64,000 nucleotides of DNA from Calothrix sp. PCC 7507 (GTDB lineage: Bacteria; Cyanobacteriota; Cyanobacteriia; Cyanobacteriales; Nostocaceae): positions 4,214,001 to 4,278,000 of the forward strand of contig NC_019682.1 in NCBI RefSeq assembly GCF_000316575.1, in the 5' to 3' direction. The notes under the pieces are model-generated. The model had not been told where the DNA came from, made no database searches, and worked only from the letters and a program-made list of their open reading frames with translations. Positions 36,277 through 44,569 of this stretch are shown piece after piece (the stretch's first letter is position 1; each line of letters begins with the position of its first letter). The translations under genes and the position numbers were made by a program.

Positions 36277-36597
36277 ATACCAATTCACGGAAACACTGAT
36301 ACAGACAGATTTCTCGTAGTAGCACGGCAATGCCCATTAGTGTCAACTTAACGTGAAATCCATGTCCCACCTCAGAATGAATTCTGAGTCTAATAGCAAA
36401 AGTAAGCTAAAGCTAACTAAAAATTATCATTTATCCCCAGTTTACTTGAGTAAACTTTGCCTATTAGCCCTGAGCGGAGTCGAAGGGCGGGTAGGTAAGC
36501 TCTGCAATAAGCCATCTGTAGCTCAAGTTGACACCAATGGGCGGTGCCGTGCCCCTACTAGGAATCTATCTGTATCAACGTTTTCGTGAATTGGTAT
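36277..36597. mobile_element. ATACCAATT-ended element, copy 3, with nested insertion
   Basis: Bounded by ATACCAATTCACG (36277-36289) and CGTGAATTGGTAT (36585-36597), a perfect 13-bp inverted repeat, with a second pair GATACAGACAGATT / AATCTATCTGTATC inside. Its loop holds the GTGTCAACTT element at 36340-36534. There are no coding features. It separates the injection-system operon from the DUF6734-like gene. Confidence 0.78.
36340..36534. mobile_element. 195-bp inner MITE-like element, copy 2
   Basis: Ends GTGTCAACTT (36340-36349) and AAGTTGACAC (36525-36534) are perfectly inverted. It shares CTAATAGCAAAAGT, AGCCATCTGTAGCT and the general layout with the copy at 22305-22497, but the arms have diverged. 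The flanking CCCATT and AATGGG halves belong to the host element. Confidence 0.75.
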
Positions 36598-36656
36598 GAA
36601 GCTTCGAGTTTTGCAGTTGAACTTTAACAGATCAATTCAAAGGAGGTGAGGTCTAA

Positions 36657-37565
36657 ATGAAAGCGGTCTGGTCTTTTTGGACAAAACCCTTACAAGCGAA
36701 TCGACAATCGATTTGGGTGAGTGAGAAACATCACATGCTGGCGTGGGTTTTATCAGTAGAAACTGCTAAAAAACATTATCCCCAAACGGCTTTGTTTACC
36801 GATCGCCAAGGTGCCCAGATGCTTGTGGAGGAATTGGGACTGGAATTCGACCAAGTTTCTCTAGAACTAGAGACTCTCAACAACTCTGACCCCGAATGGT
36901 GGGCGTTGGGTAAAGTTTACACCTACCGCGCCCAGACAGAACCATTCATTCATATAGACAGCGATGTTTTTCTCTGGAAACCTTTACCCCCCCGGATGGA
37001 ATCAGCACCTCTACTGGCGCAAAATCCAGAATATTTTGTGGCGGGTAATTCCTATTACCATCCAGAAGGGTTGGAAGCAGCTATTAATACTGTAAATGGC
37101 TGGCTACCAGATGTCTGGCAATGGCAGCGATCGCACAATAATTTTCAGCAAGCTGTCTGCTGCGGTATCTTCGGCGGTAATGCGGTCGAGTTTATTCGCT
37201 ACTATGCTGACTTAGCGATTCAGTTAGTTGAACATCCATCTAACCAATTAGCCTGGAATCTACTGACTCCCAACACCGAACGAAATATTCTATTTGAACA
37301 ATATCTTCTGGGGTGTTGTATTGAATATCACCGTCATCGTCCAGATTCGCCCTACAAAAACATTGATATCCAATATTTGTTTGCATCTCTTGATGATGCT
37401 TTCATCCCCGAAAACGCTGCACACGCCGGATTTACCCATCTCATCGCCGACGCTAAACGCAATCAGGCGATCGCTCAATCTCTCGAAAATCGCGTGAGAC
37501 GAGATTATCCACAATATTATGAGCGACTAGATATGCCGTCTACTAGTACAGTGCGGCGGAAATAA
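36657..37565 (+). CDS. DUF6734-like putative glycosyltransferase
   Basis: A 302-residue protein starting KAVWSFWTKPL, with a GT-A-like metal site HIDSDVFLW (D101-x-D103) and downstream CCGIFGGNAVEFIRYY. This matches the family I know as DUF6734, whose members resemble glycosyltransferases; the reaction is unproven. A near-perfect ribosome binding site (AAAGGAGGTGAGG) precedes the ATG. The final codons (STVRRK and the stop) lie inside a CTAG-ended repeat that starts at 37543, so the native C-terminus has been replaced or extended by repeat DNA. It is probably not part of the injection system. Confidence 0.7.
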   Translation: MKAVWSFWTKPLQANRQSIWVSEKHHMLAWVLSVETAKKHYPQTALFTDRQGAQMLVEELGLEFDQVSLELETLNNSDPEWWALGKVYTYRAQTEPFIHIDSDVFLWKPLPPRMESAPLLAQNPEYFVAGNSYYHPEGLEAAINTVNGWLPDVWQWQRSHNNFQQAVCCGIFGGNAVEFIRYYADLAIQLVEHPSNQLAWNLLTPNTERNILFEQYLLGCCIEYHRHRPDSPYKNIDIQYLFASLDDAFIPENAAHAGFTHLIADAKRNQAIAQSLENRVRRDYPQYYERLDMPSTSTVRRK

Positions 37566-37638
37566 GCAGACCATTCTCAATCGCTAAAAAGCTTACTCCA
37601 TATTACTTTTGACTTTTGACTTCCGCCTTGCGGTACTA
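37543..37638. mobile_element. Element B, copy 2 (two heptamers)
   Basis: Starts CTAGTACAGTGCGGCGG and ends CCGCCTTGCGGTACTAG. Two TTTTGAC heptamers are at 37607-37620. It overlaps the last 23 bases of the DUF6734-like gene on its left and shares CTAG with element A on its right. Confidence 0.75.
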
Positions 37639-37748
37639 GTAGTCTGTCAGGGTTGAAATGAGGGACTGTAGTGTGAGCGTCTCGCTCACGCGGGCTTTTC
37701 GGCCCGCACTACCAAAAACCCCTCAAAACAAAATTGACAAACCACTAG
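37635..37748. mobile_element. Element A, copy 2
   Basis: Nearly identical to 23137-23249, with the same GCGGGCTTTTCGGCCCGC hairpin and the ends CTAGTAGTCTGTCA / TGACAAACCACTAG. Here the order is B then A, the reverse of the order near 23.2 kb. Confidence 0.8.
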
Positions 37749-37799
37749 TACACCGCTCTGTTAAACTTACCCTTGCCAGATTTCATGAGGTCATAAAAA

Positions 37800-38231
37800 A
37801 TGGCTATCACAACTGCAGACATGATGAATATGTCACCTGCTGAATTAGATGAACTTTATCAAAACAGCCCAGTGGGTGAAATTCCCGATGGACAAGGTAG
37901 GGGTACAGTTGTCTTTGTAACTGGAATTCCAACCCGCAATATCTTGTCATGGCTTGTCAGGTTACTGGCTTGGCAAGGAAAAGTTTTTTATCGTGATCAA
38001 GAATTCTTGCTGAACCGAATCACCACATTTGGATTGAAGTTAGTCAAAGCTAGAGTTTATCGGGGTGAAAGTTGGTTTGGTCATGGTGAAGCCATTATCT
38101 TAGACTACTCTCAAACCTCATTCATTGCCCAAAAAATTAGAGATGAAATCAGAGAAGTTTCTCCTGGTGTTTATCTCGGTCAAGCTTACTGGGACAAAAC
38201 CCGTGTGTTGTGCTTTGCATTGGAATTTTAA
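37800..38231 (+). CDS. Conserved hypothetical protein (143 aa)
   Basis: A 143-residue protein with no recognisable catalytic motif. After a short helix (SPAELDELYQNSPVGEIPDG) comes a beta-rich body with GRGTVVFVTG and VSPGVYLGQAYWDKTRVLCF at the end, which reads like a small lipocalin-like barrel. The N-terminal 'GEIPDGQGRGT' resembles DUF4334/GxWxG-type ligand-binding proteins, but I would not assign it. It starts 52 bases after a repeat element, which may have displaced its promoter. Confidence 0.6.
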   Translation: MAITTADMMNMSPAELDELYQNSPVGEIPDGQGRGTVVFVTGIPTRNILSWLVRLLAWQGKVFYRDQEFLLNRITTFGLKLVKARVYRGESWFGHGEAIILDYSQTSFIAQKIRDEIREVSPGVYLGQAYWDKTRVLCFALEF

Positions 38232-38282
38232 AGTTTTATCGAAAACTTTGTAAGACTTACGCAAGTGTCAAAGTCAAAGAAT

Positions 38283-38346
38283 GGTGCGTGACGCTATAAG
38301 TCCTGAGTCTACGTACAGAGTTTTGTCGTAGCGCCACACACCCTAC
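38283..38346. repeat. Imperfect palindromic repeat (GGTGCGTGACGCT / AGCGCCACACACC)
   Basis: An inverted pair with 11 of 13 matches separated by about 35 bases. Similar hairpins with GGTGCGT arms are dispersed in Nostoc-type genomes. It lies between two convergent genes and could also serve as a weak terminator, although no T-tract follows. Confidence 0.5.
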
Positions 38347-38362
38347 AAATATCTTGTGTCAA

Positions 38363-40987
38363 TTACGAAGCAGTATTCTGAGATTTAGCCTCTAAGTTTT
38401 CTAAGCGACTTTTCAATTCTTGGTTTTGTTGTTTGAGTTGATCTAGTTCCTCACGTAATTGACGCAGCGCACTTTCTGAGCCGATGTTTTTTTGCAACTG
38501 GGCAATTTCTTCGTCAGCATAGCGACGCACGCGCCCATCTGCTGTTTGATCAGCAAGCGATCGCAAAATCCCAATTGCTTTGGGTGTCTCCATTTGTCCT
38601 AATGCTGTTAACACCGCCACTTGTGTTAAGAAAAAGGTTTCTTTCGCCAGTTCTGCTAGTCTTTCTAAAATCCGTTCCAAGTTTACGGGAGTTTGACCAA
38701 CTGAAATTTTGCCTAATGCACGAATTGCCGACAAACGCAATGGTTGCGGTGTACCAATTTTGGTATATTCTAGTACTAGATTTAAAGCTGGTTCTGAGAT
38801 TTTGAGTTCAGCTAAACCAGCGATCGCCCCACTGCGGACTACTTCATTCCAACCCGCCTTGGATTCTAGAACGGATTTCAGCAGCTTGATTACCTTTTCT
38901 TCCTTGGGTTTTTCGTCCAAGTTAGCAGCAGCAATTGTCCCAATGGCACGGGCGGCGGCGGCTTCTACATAATAACTGCGATCGCCATCTTGTATCAGCC
39001 CTTTCACAGCCTTATAGCTTTCTAAAGTTTTCGTTTTCGCAAGTGCTTCAACCACAGAACGCCTAACAAACGCACTTTTATCTTTCAAGCCAGGTATCAA
39101 CCCATCAAAGGCTTGATCTAACTTAATTTCTGCCAGTTGTTTGGCTACTTCCACCCGCACACCCCAAAATGAATCATTTTGTAGCGCCGCAGATAATGCT
39201 TTGATTGCTTCCAAGCCACCTTTTTTTGCTAAAGCTTCTGCTGCATAGATGCGAGCAGTAGGGTTAGGGTCAAATTCTAACTGGGCTTTTAATTCTGGGA
39301 CTGGGTATTCCAAAGACACAGTTTTGAGGAAGTTATTCCCCACATCGAAGCTGACAAATTGGGGCTTTTCGGTGAGTGGGAAATAAAAGCTTTGTTCTCG
39401 TTCATTGACTCGGACAACAAAAGTTCTGAGTTCTGAGTTCTGAGTGCTGAGTTCGGGATTTGAATTTTGCTGAGTATACCCAAAACCAATGGGAATTTTC
39501 AGGTCAAATAAATCGCTGGTAGAATTATTTTCTTTGCTGGCTTGGGTTTGAGTGATTGTGACTTTAGCTAAATTAGCATCCCCATCCCAAGCGTAAGCGA
39601 CTTTAAAATCAGGATGACCACCACGATAAACATATTGGTCAAAAAGAAAGGTGAGATTACGCCCAGTGGCTTTTTCAATCGCCCTGAGTAAGTCTACTGT
39701 TTCGACAGTTTTATGGGCATTATCCTGGACAAATGTTTGCATTGCCAGCCAAAACAATTCTTCTCCCAATTCCGCCCGCATCATGTGATAAACACAAGAT
39801 CCTTTTTCATAAATGTGGCGATCGTAAAGTTCAATTGCTTCTCGATAAACATGTGTCACCATCGGCCGACGGTAGCGGCTACTATCTTCGCTAAAATAAC
39901 TCCGCGCTTCCAATAATCGATAATATGCGGCTTCCTGTGCCCCATATTCATGTTCTGTCCACATCACCTCAGAATAGGAAGCCATCCCTTCCTTAATCCA
40001 AGCATGAGACCAATGTTTAATTACCAACAAATCGCCAAACCATTGGTGTGCGAGTTCGTGAACTACTAAACTTTCGGTGTTGCGGTTGTCGAGGCTAGCG
40101 CGTTCATCTAGCAAACAGCGGTCAGTTAACAGCGTGGTGGAAGTGTTTTCCATCCCGCCAAAAATGAAGTCATCAACGCAAACTTGAGCATATTTTGGGA
40201 AAGGATAGATATAACCATACTTTTCGCTCAAAAATTCGATCATCCTCGGAGTCTTGCCCATGCTGCGTTTAGCATCTTCCTCCCGTCCCTTTTCCACATA
40301 GTAGGTGACGGGTAAGCCACGCCATTCATCTTGAATCTCGGCAAAATCCCCTATTGCCAAAGTCATCAAGTAGGTAGGATGAACTTGCTGCTGTGACCAA
40401 TGGTAAATTTTGTAATCACCATCATTCTTGGTATCAATGAGTTCACCATTAGAAATGGCAGTTAGGGGTTTAGGAACGCGAATCCGAATTTCGGAAGTAG
40501 AGAGTTGTCCTGGGTAGTCAAAGCAGGGAAACCAGAAGCGAGAGTCTTCATCCTCACCTTGAGTCCAGACTTGGGTGGGCTTATTGGGGTAGTGTTTGTC
40601 TGGTTGAATAAAATAGATGCCGCGTTGGGGTTTTTCTGCCGTGTAGGTAATATCAATCAACAGTTGCTTACCTAGCTGGGTTGGTTCAGATAGATGGATG
40701 GAAAGTTTTTCACCATCATAGTCAAAACCTTGCGACACCTGGTCTATATGCACAAACTTGATATTCAGGTTGACAGCATCCAAAGTCAAACGGTCAATGC
40801 CATTGCGGATTGGTGATAAGCTAATCAAGCAACTTGCATCATATCTTTGATTAGGGATATCTAGGCTGATGTCTAAAAATATATGTTCTACCTGTCCGGG
40901 GCGATCAGGGTTGTAATGTGGTTTTGCCCCTGGTAACTCAAAAGGTTTGCGATCGTTATTATCTGTATCAAAATAAGACTGTGACAT
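38363..40987 (-). CDS. M1 family aminopeptidase with HEAT-repeat C-terminus
   Basis: An 874-residue zinc aminopeptidase. The catalytic domain has the substrate-binding GGMENTST and the zinc site VVHELAHQWFGD (H310, E311, H314) with the third ligand in WIKEGMASYSE (E333). After the M1 core (about 1-540) come HEAT-like repeats from about 560 to 835 (EALAKKGGLEAIKALSAAL, VEVAKQLAEIKLDQAFDGLI), then a coiled coil (LRQLREELDQLKQQNQEL). The enzyme removes N-terminal residues from peptides. No signal peptide is visible, so it is probably cytosolic. The GGMEN variant of the usual GAMEN motif is also found in leukotriene A4 hydrolase-type members. Confidence 0.93.
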   Translation of the reverse strand: MSQSYFDTDNNDRKPFELPGAKPHYNPDRPGQVEHIFLDISLDIPNQRYDASCLISLSPIRNGIDRLTLDAVNLNIKFVHIDQVSQGFDYDGEKLSIHLSEPTQLGKQLLIDITYTAEKPQRGIYFIQPDKHYPNKPTQVWTQGEDEDSRFWFPCFDYPGQLSTSEIRIRVPKPLTAISNGELIDTKNDGDYKIYHWSQQQVHPTYLMTLAIGDFAEIQDEWRGLPVTYYVEKGREEDAKRSMGKTPRMIEFLSEKYGYIYPFPKYAQVCVDDFIFGGMENTSTTLLTDRCLLDERASLDNRNTESLVVHELAHQWFGDLLVIKHWSHAWIKEGMASYSEVMWTEHEYGAQEAAYYRLLEARSYFSEDSSRYRRPMVTHVYREAIELYDRHIYEKGSCVYHMMRAELGEELFWLAMQTFVQDNAHKTVETVDLLRAIEKATGRNLTFLFDQYVYRGGHPDFKVAYAWDGDANLAKVTITQTQASKENNSTSDLFDLKIPIGFGYTQQNSNPELSTQNSELRTFVVRVNEREQSFYFPLTEKPQFVSFDVGNNFLKTVSLEYPVPELKAQLEFDPNPTARIYAAEALAKKGGLEAIKALSAALQNDSFWGVRVEVAKQLAEIKLDQAFDGLIPGLKDKSAFVRRSVVEALAKTKTLESYKAVKGLIQDGDRSYYVEAAAARAIGTIAAANLDEKPKEEKVIKLLKSVLESKAGWNEVVRSGAIAGLAELKISEPALNLVLEYTKIGTPQPLRLSAIRALGKISVGQTPVNLERILERLAELAKETFFLTQVAVLTALGQMETPKAIGILRSLADQTADGRVRRYADEEIAQLQKNIGSESALRQLREELDQLKQQNQELKSRLENLEAKSQNTAS

Positions 40988-41192
40988 TGACGCTTACTGC
41001 CCTTATAATCCTGAAAAGTTTGGCTGGATGTAGTGAAGAAAAATAGTGAGATTGGGTGGATTGCCCAAATCAACTGAGCATTGTCGAAGGATTTGCTTCT
41101 GGGGTTACATGATATGGGTAAAGATCAAAGGGTAAGGGTAAAAAGAAAATTCTATCTCTTTCACCCTACCCTTTTACCCCCACTACCCTAAG

Positions 41193-41644
41193 CTACGGTG
41201 TACACAGAAGTTATCGAATCACTACCAGTCCTGGTTTTACCCCACCCTAACCCTCCCCTTATAAAGGGGAGGGAACAGTTTCCCCCCTTTATAAGCAGGG
41301 CTGTTTCATTCCCTAAGAAGCTTGAAAAATCAAGGGTTCTAGCAAAATAAAATTGATGATTTTGCTACCTGGGTATCGAGAAAATAGACAATCGTACTGT
41401 TATTTATGTGCTGAATATTCTGTTTCATCGTTACCCATACTTATGATTTTTATCGCTAACCATCTTGACAAATCCTGTTTGAGAGGGAACGAAACAGCCC
41501 TGCCTTTATAAGGGGAGCCAGTGCGTTGGGCGGCTCTGCCGACTTGTACCGCTAAAGCGGAACCCGCTCTTTAGCATCTGGCATGGGATTAAAGGGGGTA
41601 AAACCCGGATCTCAAAGTAACTCCGATTTGTGTGTATACCGTAG
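41193..41644. mobile_element. 452-bp inverted-repeat element, host of an inner MITE
   Basis: Ends CTACGGTGTACACA (41193-41206) and TGTGTATACCGTAG (41631-41644) are inverted with one mismatch. A second inverted pair lies inside (GGTTTTACCCC / GGGGTAAAACC). No open frame is long enough for a transposase. The loop carries the 209-bp element at 41295-41503. Confidence 0.65.
41295..41503. mobile_element. 209-bp MITE with 20-bp TIRs and an 8-bp target duplication
   Basis: The ends are inverted with 19 of 20 matches: left GCAGGGCTGTTTCATTCCCT (41295-41314), right arm at 41484-41503. Both sides carry the direct repeat CTTTATAA (41287-41294 and 41504-41511), as expected of a target-site duplication made by a DDE transposase. 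There is no coding capacity, so movement would depend on a transposase elsewhere. Confidence 0.82.
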
Positions 41645-41864
41645 ACTACCCTAAGAGGGATCTGGGCTATGCCCGTCTGCGTCAAGACCCTGCTTTCCCA
41701 AGTTCTGCAAAAAGTCTAATCTTCCCCATTTCCTTCTCGCATTTACTTCCCCTGATGTAAGCTGAATATTCTGCACTTTTTTGTTATTTAGTCAAGAGTA
41801 TCTCGTACACTGTCATAGATGTTTATTGAGTACAAACGCTCCTAAGTATTTTTATAGCTGAGGA

Positions 41865-41897
41865 TAGCTTGCCGTTGTCTTGCAGGCTATTTTTTTG
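41865..41897 (+). terminator. Terminator-like hairpin with T-tract, no gene directly upstream
   Basis: Arms TAGCTTGC and GCAGGCTA (one mismatch pair in the stem) are followed at once by eight T residues. The nearest upstream gene is on the opposite strand, so this may end an unannotated small RNA starting within 41650-41860. Confidence 0.45.
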
Positions 41898-42101
41898 CAG
41901 CTAATAACACACCATTTACGGATTCACTCCTCACCCTGTTGAAGTATTTTTAGGAGTACTTTTAAAGCAATATTGTGTAGAGACACTAATTTTATCAGTA
42001 ATTACCGATTAATTAGTAGGGATGATGAATAAAGTCCGAAAAGTCTACAATGACGTTTTTGCTAACCTCGGTAACAATTGAACCAAGTGAGGAGAATAAC
42101 A

Positions 42102-43781
42102 ATGCCTGAAAGTAAATTAAAGTTTTTAATTCCGACTGTTGGCGCTGCTGTAGTTCTGACAGGAGGTATAGCTGCCTATATGTATTTTAAGGGACCTGCT
42201 GGAGATGGCTCGGCTTTAGGTAGTGCTAAAGTAGTACCTTCTACAGCATTGATGGCGACTTATATTTCCACTGACTCTGAAGCTTGGGCGAAGTTACAGC
42301 AATTTGGTACTCCTGAAGCACAGAAATTGTTAGCACAGGGTCTGGAGAAGTTTAATCAAGATGCTTTAAAAGAAAGTAACATTTCTTATGAAAAAGACTT
42401 AAAACCTTGGGTTGGTAGTGTGATGATTGCGGTGCTACCACCGAATCCAGTTAAGCCTGCTCAGTTAAATACCCCTCCTGGTGAGCCTAATCAGCCAGCT
42501 AAGTTACAGTCAGAACCTAATGTTTTGGTGGTAGTGGGAATCAAGGACAAACTTAGCGCTTTGAATTTTGGTAATAAATTAAAGTCACAAAAGGGCGTTA
42601 AATTCCAGGAAACTGACTACAAAGGCGAAAAAATTACAGAAACTTCGGAGAAAGGCAAACCGACATACAGTGTCGTGTTAAATAATAGCCAATTGGTTTT
42701 AGCTCCCGAAAAGCAAACTGTACAACAGGCAATTGATACTTTTAAAGGACAGCCTTCTTTTGCCAGTAAAGAAGGTGCAAGTACAATTCTGGCTACAGGT
42801 GTTGATGTCAAAAATTCCCTAGCCCAAATTTATGTGCCTGACTATGCGGGTATGGTGCAGCAATTAATAGCTGCAAATCCCCAAGCAACGCAGTTACCCC
42901 CAGCAACCCTGAAGCAGTTGAAACTAGTGAAATCGATGGTAGCGGGTGTTGGTGTTGATGATGCAGGAATCCGGTTAAAAGCGATCGCTAATTTAGATCC
43001 ACAACTGAGCAAATTTCAATATCAAACAACTCCCGCTCAGATTGTCGGGCAATTTCCCGGTGATACTTTAGCTCTCGTTAGCGGACAGGGTATCAGTCGT
43101 AGCTGGTCATTGCTAGTTGAGCAGTCAAAAGATTATCCTGAATTTAACGCAGCTGTGGAACAGGTCCGCCAGCAACTTAAATCAGTGAATCTTGACTTAG
43201 ATAAGGAGATTATCGGCTGGATGGATGGAGAATTTGCGGCTGGAGCTATTCCATCTAATCAAGGTATCTTAGCTCAGGTTGGTATGGGCGGGGCTTTTGT
43301 ATTTGATACAAGCGATCGCAAAACCGCAGAAAGTACTTTGACTAAGTTAGATGATTTAGTCAAAAAGCAAACAGTCAAAGTCGAGAAAAGAAATATCAGC
43401 GGTAAGGACGTAACTGAATGGCAAACCCCACAAGGGTCTGTACTGGCTCACGGGTGGCTAGATCAAGATACTCTATTTGTAGCAGTTGGTGGTCCGATTG
43501 CTGATGCGATCGCCGGTGCTAAAACTCAATCTCTCGATAATAGCGAAACCTTTAAAGCCGTTACTGGTTCCTTGCAAAAACCCAACGGCGGCTACTTCTA
43601 CCTGGATATGGACAAAACCATGACTTTGGTCAATCGTTTTGTGCCACCAGGTCAAGTATCACCTGAAGCTAACGCCATCTTGAGTTCTATTCGTGGTTTA
43701 AGCGCCACCGCCACTAGCCCCGATAAATCTACCAGTAAATTGGAAATGTTATTGGCTCTCAAACCAAAAACTACAAAGTAG
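42102..43781 (+). CDS. DUF3352 domain protein with N-terminal membrane anchor
   Basis: 559 residues from the ATG at 42102, which has GAGGAG eight bases upstream; a TTG 24 bases earlier is less likely. The N-terminus is an uncleaved anchor (KLKFLIPTVGAAVVLTGGIA) and the rest is periplasmic or lumenal. The body matches DUF3352: PSTALMATYISTDSEAWAKL, PWVGSVMIAVLPP, LVSGQGISRSWSLLVEQ and DGEFAAGAIPSNQ. The function of this family is unknown; it is widespread in cyanobacteria. It stands alone between the repeat region and mscL, which is on the other strand. Confidence 0.85.
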   Translation: MPESKLKFLIPTVGAAVVLTGGIAAYMYFKGPAGDGSALGSAKVVPSTALMATYISTDSEAWAKLQQFGTPEAQKLLAQGLEKFNQDALKESNISYEKDLKPWVGSVMIAVLPPNPVKPAQLNTPPGEPNQPAKLQSEPNVLVVVGIKDKLSALNFGNKLKSQKGVKFQETDYKGEKITETSEKGKPTYSVVLNNSQLVLAPEKQTVQQAIDTFKGQPSFASKEGASTILATGVDVKNSLAQIYVPDYAGMVQQLIAANPQATQLPPATLKQLKLVKSMVAGVGVDDAGIRLKAIANLDPQLSKFQYQTTPAQIVGQFPGDTLALVSGQGISRSWSLLVEQSKDYPEFNAAVEQVRQQLKSVNLDLDKEIIGWMDGEFAAGAIPSNQGILAQVGMGGAFVFDTSDRKTAESTLTKLDDLVKKQTVKVEKRNISGKDVTEWQTPQGSVLAHGWLDQDTLFVAVGGPIADAIAGAKTQSLDNSETFKAVTGSLQKPNGGYFYLDMDKTMTLVNRFVPPGQVSPEANAILSSIRGLSATATSPDKSTSKLEMLLALKPKTTK

Positions 43782-43904
43782 GGAATTGGGAATTGGGCAT
43801 TTGTCAGGAGTCAAGGGTCAAGAGTCAAAAGTCAAGAGTCAAGAGTTATTTCCCTCGCGTCTCCCGTCTCCCGTCTCCCCTCCCAGTCCCCAATCCCCAT
43901 TCCC

Positions 43905-44333
43905 CTAAACTTGAGTATTGCGAGATTCTAAAGTCTGCGTCAGCCGATCCAACGCACCAGTAAGTCTTTCTTGGGCTACAAGGTTAGCATCTAGTGGGAG
44001 ATCAGCAGCAACTTCTTCTTGTCTTTTGAATTTTTGTAAGGCTTGGATTACCACAAACAAGACCAAAGCAATGATGATAAAGTCAACTATTGAGCCGAGA
44101 AACTTGCCGATCGCAATTCCCGGCCCAATGGTGATTGTTCTCCAGTCTTTACCAGCCACGGAAACCAGGGGGTTAATAAATGGCATGACCACATCTTCCA
44201 CAAAAGAAGAGACTATCTTGCCAAAAGCGGTACCGATAATCACAGCGATCGCTAAATCAACTACATTACCTTTGAGCGCAAATTCTCGAAAATCTCTGAA
44301 AAATCCACCGGCTCTTCTTCTTGCTCTTACCAT
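43905..44333 (-). CDS. mscL: Large-conductance mechanosensitive channel MscL
   Basis: A 142-residue protein with the MscL order of elements: N-terminal amphipathic helix (GFFRDFREFALKGNVVDLA), first transmembrane helix with the pore-lining AVIIGTAFGKIVSSFV, a loop VVMPFINPLVSV, the second helix IVDFIIIALVLFVVIQAL, and a charged C-terminal coil. It forms a homopentameric inner-membrane pore that opens on osmotic downshock. The length is typical. The gene is monocistronic; STRR-like GTCAAGAG repeats lie just downstream of its stop (about 43800-43846). Confidence 0.95.
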   Translation of the reverse strand: MVRARRRAGGFFRDFREFALKGNVVDLAIAVIIGTAFGKIVSSFVEDVVMPFINPLVSVAGKDWRTITIGPGIAIGKFLGSIVDFIIIALVLFVVIQALQKFKRQEEVAADLPLDANLVAQERLTGALDRLTQTLESRNTQV

Positions 44334-44569
44334 ATTTATTGTCGCTGCTATATGAAAGTTTATTGTTGATTTGTTAAAACCGCAGTCAGCTCACTTGAAA
44401 CAGACTTCGCGAAATATCGATATTTTACCAGTCCGAGATAAATATCTCTGATGAAGATAAATTGTGGAGATTTTTATCAGTTAACAGTCATCAGTCATCA
44501 GTCAACAATCATCCGTTAACACAAGCAGGTAAAATAAGGCTGTTGAATGCAAATTTAGCAACCTTATTT

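Larger units (their letters stand above)
40988..42101. other. 1.1-kb intergenic region with nested repeats and an orphan terminator-like hairpin
   Basis: No gene is visible. It holds two nested inverted-repeat elements (41193-41644) and, at 41865-41897, a plus-strand hairpin with a T-tract that has no gene directly before it. The last 200 bases should contain the promoter of the DUF3352 gene, but I find no clear one. Confidence 0.6.

Noticed and set aside
41925-41955. Yfr1-like RNA at the CACTCCTCACC stretch
   Set aside because: The ultraconserved Yfr1 core ACTCCTCACAC is not matched exactly and the two flanking stem-loops are missing.
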